Below are positions 5,576 to 7,375 of a DNA stretch of 7,375 bases, one piece after another (the stretch's first letter is position 1; every line of letters starts with the position of its first letter). The DNA is from an uncultured Lachnospiraceae bacterium. Lineage in GTDB: Bacteria > Bacillota > Clostridia > Lachnospirales > Lachnospiraceae. Location: assembly GCA_958422845.1 (NCBI GenBank), contig CATZPU010000052.1, positions 1-7,375 on the forward strand. Reading direction: 5' to 3'. The notes below the pieces were generated by a model. It searched no databases and had not been told where the DNA came from. It was given only the letters and a program-made list of their open reading frames with translations. Made by a program: the position numbers and the translations under genes.

Positions 5576-6379
5576 TTGCGGTTTCGGCCATGTATTGACA
5601 TACATAACGGAAAAGTAAAGCAGATCGTGGGCGGAAGCCTGAAAGATCAGGGAGATTTTGCGAGGGAAAATTTTGTATCAGAACAGGACGCATCGTTTTA
5701 CGCAGCGCTTTACCGGAAGCAGAAGCTTTTGGGAGGTCATATCATCTTGCTGAATCAGGCGTCATCGCCGTATTACGAAGAGACAAAGCGGCAGGCGAAG
5801 CTTGCGCTGTCTGAGTATCCGGACGGAATGCAGATAGGGGGCGGCGTGACGGAGAAAAATGCTTGGGAATTTCTGGACGCAGGCGCTTCGCATGTGATCG
5901 TGACTTCCTATGCATTCAGGGACGGACAGATTTATTACGAGAATCTTGAAAAGCTCGTCAGGGAAGTTGGCAGGGAACGTCTCGTATTGGACTTAAGCTG
6001 TCGAAGGAAGGGCGACGCATATTATATTGTGACGGATCGCTGGCAGAAGTTTACGCAGGTGCGCCTTGACAGCCGTCTTCTGGATGAGCTGCATGGCTTT
6101 TGTGATGAGTTTCTCGTACATGCAGCCGATGTGGAAGGCAAGTCCGCAGGGATAGAGACAGAGGTTGCGTCCCTGCTTGGAGAATGGGGCAAATGTCCTG
6201 TTACATACGCGGGCGGCGTGGGAAGTTATGATGATCTGGAACTGCTTAGGCAGCTTGGAAGGAACCGCCTCGATGTAACGGTGGGAAGCGCGCTCGATCT
6301 GTTCGGAGGGGAATTGTCGTATCAGAAAGTGCTGAAGCTGTGTTCAGAGGAAGGGATATACGTGACGAGAAATTCTTAA
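5576..6379 (+). CDS. hisA: HisA of the eukaryotic (HIS6) type: ProFAR isomerase
   Basis: The product has 267 residues and a TIM-barrel pattern. It should convert ProFAR to PRFAR, step four of histidine synthesis, in the cytoplasm. Visible features are RPCIDIHNGKVKQIVGGSL (4-22) with the catalytic-base Asp8, MQIGGGV (85-91, phosphate loop), VIVTSYAF (107-114), LVLDLSCR (136-143) with Asp139 as the likely catalytic acid, FLVHAADVEGKSAGI (179-193), VTYAGGVGSYDDL (209-221) and VTVGSALDLFGG (234-245). LDLSCR, HAADVEG and GSALD(L/I)FGG are hallmarks of the yeast HIS6/plant branch rather than ordinary bacterial HisA, which has T-D-I-x-x-D-G instead. The start is an obligatory TTG with GGAGG 7 bases upstream and a TGA just before it in frame. 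No other his gene is adjacent, so it is either a detached pathway gene or a second HisA. The family is sure; use in histidine synthesis is inferred. Confidence 0.92.
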   Translation: MRFRPCIDIHNGKVKQIVGGSLKDQGDFARENFVSEQDASFYAALYRKQKLLGGHIILLNQASSPYYEETKRQAKLALSEYPDGMQIGGGVTEKNAWEFLDAGASHVIVTSYAFRDGQIYYENLEKLVREVGRERLVLDLSCRRKGDAYYIVTDRWQKFTQVRLDSRLLDELHGFCDEFLVHAADVEGKSAGIETEVASLLGEWGKCPVTYAGGVGSYDDLELLRQLGRNRLDVTVGSALDLFGGELSYQKVLKLCSEEGIYVTRNS

Positions 6380-6419
6380 GGAATGATAAATGTTACTGTG
6401 AAAAGAGTAAACAATAATG

Positions 6420-6434
6420 AATTTTTAGAAAACT
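6420..6434 (+). promoter_or_regulatory. CodY-box-like site upstream of hpf
   Basis: AATTTTTAGAAAACT matches the CodY consensus AATTTTCWGAAAATT at 13 of 15 positions. It ends 22 bases before the -35 of the hpf promoter. CodY is a GTP/branched-chain-amino-acid sensor of Firmicutes, and CodY-linked control of hpf is reported in Staphylococcus. Whether this organism has CodY is not shown by the window. An AT-rich gap can give such a match by chance. Confidence 0.4.
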
Positions 6435-6444
6435 TGGACAAGTT
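6431..6444 (+). promoter_or_regulatory. 14-bp perfect dyad before the hpf promoter
   Basis: AACTTG-GA-CAAGTT is a 6+6 perfect inverted repeat with a 2-base centre, 12 bases upstream of the hpf -35 and overlapping the CodY-like box by four bases. A 2-base loop cannot form a good RNA hairpin, so a dimeric DNA-binding regulator fits better than a terminator. The regulator is unknown. Confidence 0.35.
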
Positions 6445-6456
6445 ATCGAGTTTTTG

Positions 6457-6484
6457 TTGAAAAAAATTGAGCATGTGGTATAAT
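6457..6484 (+). promoter_or_regulatory. Sigma-A type promoter for hpf
   Basis: TTGAAA (6457-6462, -35) and a perfect TATAAT (6479-6484, -10) have a 16-base spacer. Transcription would begin near 6491, giving a leader of about 40 bases. This is the best promoter in the window. It shows that hpf need not depend on read-through from hisA. Confidence 0.85.
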
Positions 6485-6529
6485 AGGGATAAGTCGACAG
6501 ACCGAATACAGGTAAAGGAGTTGAATTAT

Positions 6530-7057
6530 ATGAAATATACGATCAGCGGGAAAAATATCGAAGTGACAGAAGGTTTAAAATCAGCAGTTAAGGACAAGCT
6601 CGGTAAGCTTGAGCGGTATTTCACACCAGATACAGAGGTAGTCGTGACCTTAAGCGTTGAGAAAGAACGTCAGAAGATCGAGGTGACGATTCCGGTAAAG
6701 GGAAACATCATTCGTTCAGAACAGGTGAGCAATGATATGTATGTGTCTATCGATCTTGTAGAAGAGGTCATTGAGCGTCAGCTTCGCAAATATAAAGAAA
6801 AGATCATTGCAAGACATCAGGAGGGCGGCAATTTCAAGAAAGAATTTATCGAAAAAGAGACGGAGCCACTTGAAGAGGTTAAGATCATCCGTACAAAGCA
6901 TTTTGACATGAAGCCGATGTATCCGGAGGATGCATGCGTACAGATGGAGCTTCTCGGACACAGCTTCTTCGTATTTAACAACGCCGAGACAGAGGAGATC
7001 AACGTCGTATACAAGAGAAAAGGAAATACGTACGGTCTGATGGAGCCGGAGTTTTAA
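6530..7057 (+). CDS. hpf: Long-form ribosome hibernation promoting factor (HPF/RaiA family)
   Basis: The product has 175 residues, the length of the long HPF that drives 100S ribosome dimers in Firmicutes. The N-terminal S30AE domain (about 1-97) starts MKYTISGKNIEVTEGLKSAVKDK, binds the 30S decoding region and is rich in Lys/Arg around 81-96. A charged linker (98-120) follows. The C-terminal RaiA_C dimerisation domain (121-175) reads KHFDMKPMYPEDACVQMELLGHSFFVF..VVYKRKGNTYGLMEPEF. The chosen ATG has AAAGGAG nine bases upstream and matches the family N-terminus; an in-frame ATG at 6467 falls inside the promoter spacer and is rejected. It has its own strong promoter, possible CodY control, and a hairpin terminator after it. 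The hpf-secA order is usual in Firmicutes. The identification is secure. Confidence 0.97.
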   Translation: MKYTISGKNIEVTEGLKSAVKDKLGKLERYFTPDTEVVVTLSVEKERQKIEVTIPVKGNIIRSEQVSNDMYVSIDLVEEVIERQLRKYKEKIIARHQEGGNFKKEFIEKETEPLEEVKIIRTKHFDMKPMYPEDACVQMELLGHSFFVFNNAETEEINVVYKRKGNTYGLMEPEF

Positions 7058-7080
7058 AAGTAAATAAACTGTGAATACAA

Positions 7081-7112
7081 AAAGGACGGTTGGTCATAGC
7101 CAACCGTCCTTT
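7081..7112. terminator. Hairpin terminator after hpf, possibly bidirectional
   Basis: AAAGGACGGTTGG (7081-7093) pairs perfectly with CCAACCGTCCTTT (7100-7112) around a 6-base loop. On the plus strand only a short TTTAAA follows. On the minus strand the stem is followed by CCTTTTTG, a better U-tract, so it could also end a minus-strand transcript. It starts 23 bases after the hpf stop and separates hpf from secA. Confidence 0.85.
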
Positions 7113-7187
7113 AAACGTTCGATCTCCGCGTCGCTTAATGTTTTCTTGTATTTGAATGTTTCATTGCGAGGTATATTTTTCGTTCAT
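7094..7187 (-). pseudogene. Possible frameshifted small reading frame, about 30 residues
   Basis: On the minus strand an ATG (7187-7185) begins MNE, and a stop lies in the terminator loop (7096-7094). A second frame downstream encodes a protein-like tail ending SDAEIERLKDGW-Leu-stop. The two frames join into 30 codons if one base is removed from the A5 run (plus T5 at 7176-7180). The tail has a helix-like charge pattern, and the hairpin after it has its better U-tract in this direction. Against it: no ribosome binding site before the ATG, a very short length, and no recognised family. It could be a broken small gene, a sequencing error in a homopolymer, or chance. Confidence 0.25.
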
Positions 7188-7198
7188 AAAAAATTCAA

Positions 7199-7227
7199 TT
7201 GTGTTACAGGCGTGAAAGTGATACAAT
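7199..7227 (+). promoter_or_regulatory. secA: Promoter for secA (extended -10)
   Basis: TACAAT (7222-7227) is preceded by TGA, giving the extended -10 pattern TGnTACAAT. A weak -35, TTGTGT (7199-7204), lies 17 bases upstream. The transcript would start near 7234, about 28 bases before the secA start codon. The strong extended -10 compensates for the poor -35. Confidence 0.6.
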
Positions 7228-7261
7228 AGGTAGGAAATTATGTTTGAAATGGAGATGCACA

Positions 7262-7375
7262 ATGAAGTTAGTAGAAAAGATTTTCGGAACCCACAGTCAG
7301 CGTGAGCTGAAGATGATCATGCCGATCGTGGACAAGATAGAAAGTCTGCGCCCGCAGATGCAGGCTCTTTCGGAC
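7262..7375 (+). CDS. secA: Preprotein translocase ATPase SecA, N-terminal 38 residues (cut by the window edge)
   Basis: The 38 visible residues read MKLVEKIFGTHSQRELK, then MIMPIVDKIESLRPQMQALSD, which match the SecA N-terminus (KIFGT-x-x-x-RELK-x-x-x-PIVDKI-x-x-x-x-x-x-x-x-LSD) of Firmicutes. SecA is the peripheral membrane ATPase that drives proteins through SecYEG; the signal-peptide proteins encoded upstream would use it. GGAGA (7251-7255) lies 6 bases before the ATG. The catalytic nucleotide-binding domain lies beyond the window and cannot be checked. Confidence 0.95.
   Translation, partial: MKLVEKIFGTHSQRELKMIMPIVDKIESLRPQMQALSD

Noticed and set aside
5382..5618. 78-codon GTG-started frame right after the lipoprotein stop
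   Set aside because: No Shine-Dalgarno sequence, unconvincing composition, and it runs into the hisA gene; translational coupling is possible but unsupported.
6467..6529. Upstream ATG extending HPF by 21 residues
   Set aside because: It lies between the -35 and -10 of the hpf promoter, so it would not be in the transcript; AAAGGAG precedes ATG 6530.
1..7375. Defence system, toxin-antitoxin pair, CRISPR array, phage or transposon
   Set aside because: I looked on both strands for regular spaced repeats, transposase or integrase motifs, small paired genes and tRNA-like folds and saw none; the only arrays are the 33-bp tandem repeat and the short in-gene repeat.

Overview
The window looks like chromosomal DNA from a gut-type Clostridia bacterium, most likely a member of the Lachnospiraceae. 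The evidence is a long-form hpf directly followed by secA, strong GGAGG-type ribosome binding sites, a DegV-family protein, a secreted transglutaminase-like protein with Cys-rich and Ig-like (Big_2) repeats, and a membrane protein resembling the DUF1576 family of Firmicutes. Base composition is fairly even along the window. I see no transposase, phage gene, tRNA, rRNA or CRISPR array. The genus is not determined.

Layout: (1) 1-864, 3' part of a multi-pass membrane protein (DUF1576-like), followed by a hairpin terminator. (2) 957-1514, minus strand: a membrane-anchored protein with an FMN_bind-like C-terminal domain that lacks the usual S-G-A-T flavinylation motif. (3) 1709-2578: a DegV/FakB-type fatty-acid-binding protein, divergent from gene 2, with a promoter and a leader stem-loop. 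(4) 2590-2721: a 33-bp tandem repeat in the degV-transglutaminase gap, in phase with the degV frame past its stop. (5) 2768-4681: a secreted transglutaminase-like surface protein. (6) 4834-5379: an acidic low-complexity lipoprotein ending in 11-residue repeats, preceded by a strong hairpin. (7) 5576-6379: a HisA isomerase of the eukaryotic (yeast HIS6) type, standing alone and starting at TTG. (8) 6530-7057: long-form hibernation promoting factor with its own promoter and a CodY-box-like site. (9) 7262-7375: the first 38 codons of secA with its own promoter.

How the genes may work together: the DegV, transglutaminase-like and lipoprotein genes run in the same direction with gaps of 150-190 bases and no convincing terminator between them, so they may share transcripts; two of the three products are exported and the DegV protein would act in membrane lipid supply. 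The hisA-type gene follows in the same direction but belongs to histidine synthesis and has no other his gene beside it here. hpf and secA are housekeeping genes, each with a recognisable promoter. I do not see a multi-gene undescribed system. The items most worth a second look are the eukaryote-type HisA, the in-phase minisatellite after degV, the CodY-like box at hpf, and a frameshifted 30-residue reading frame between hpf and secA.
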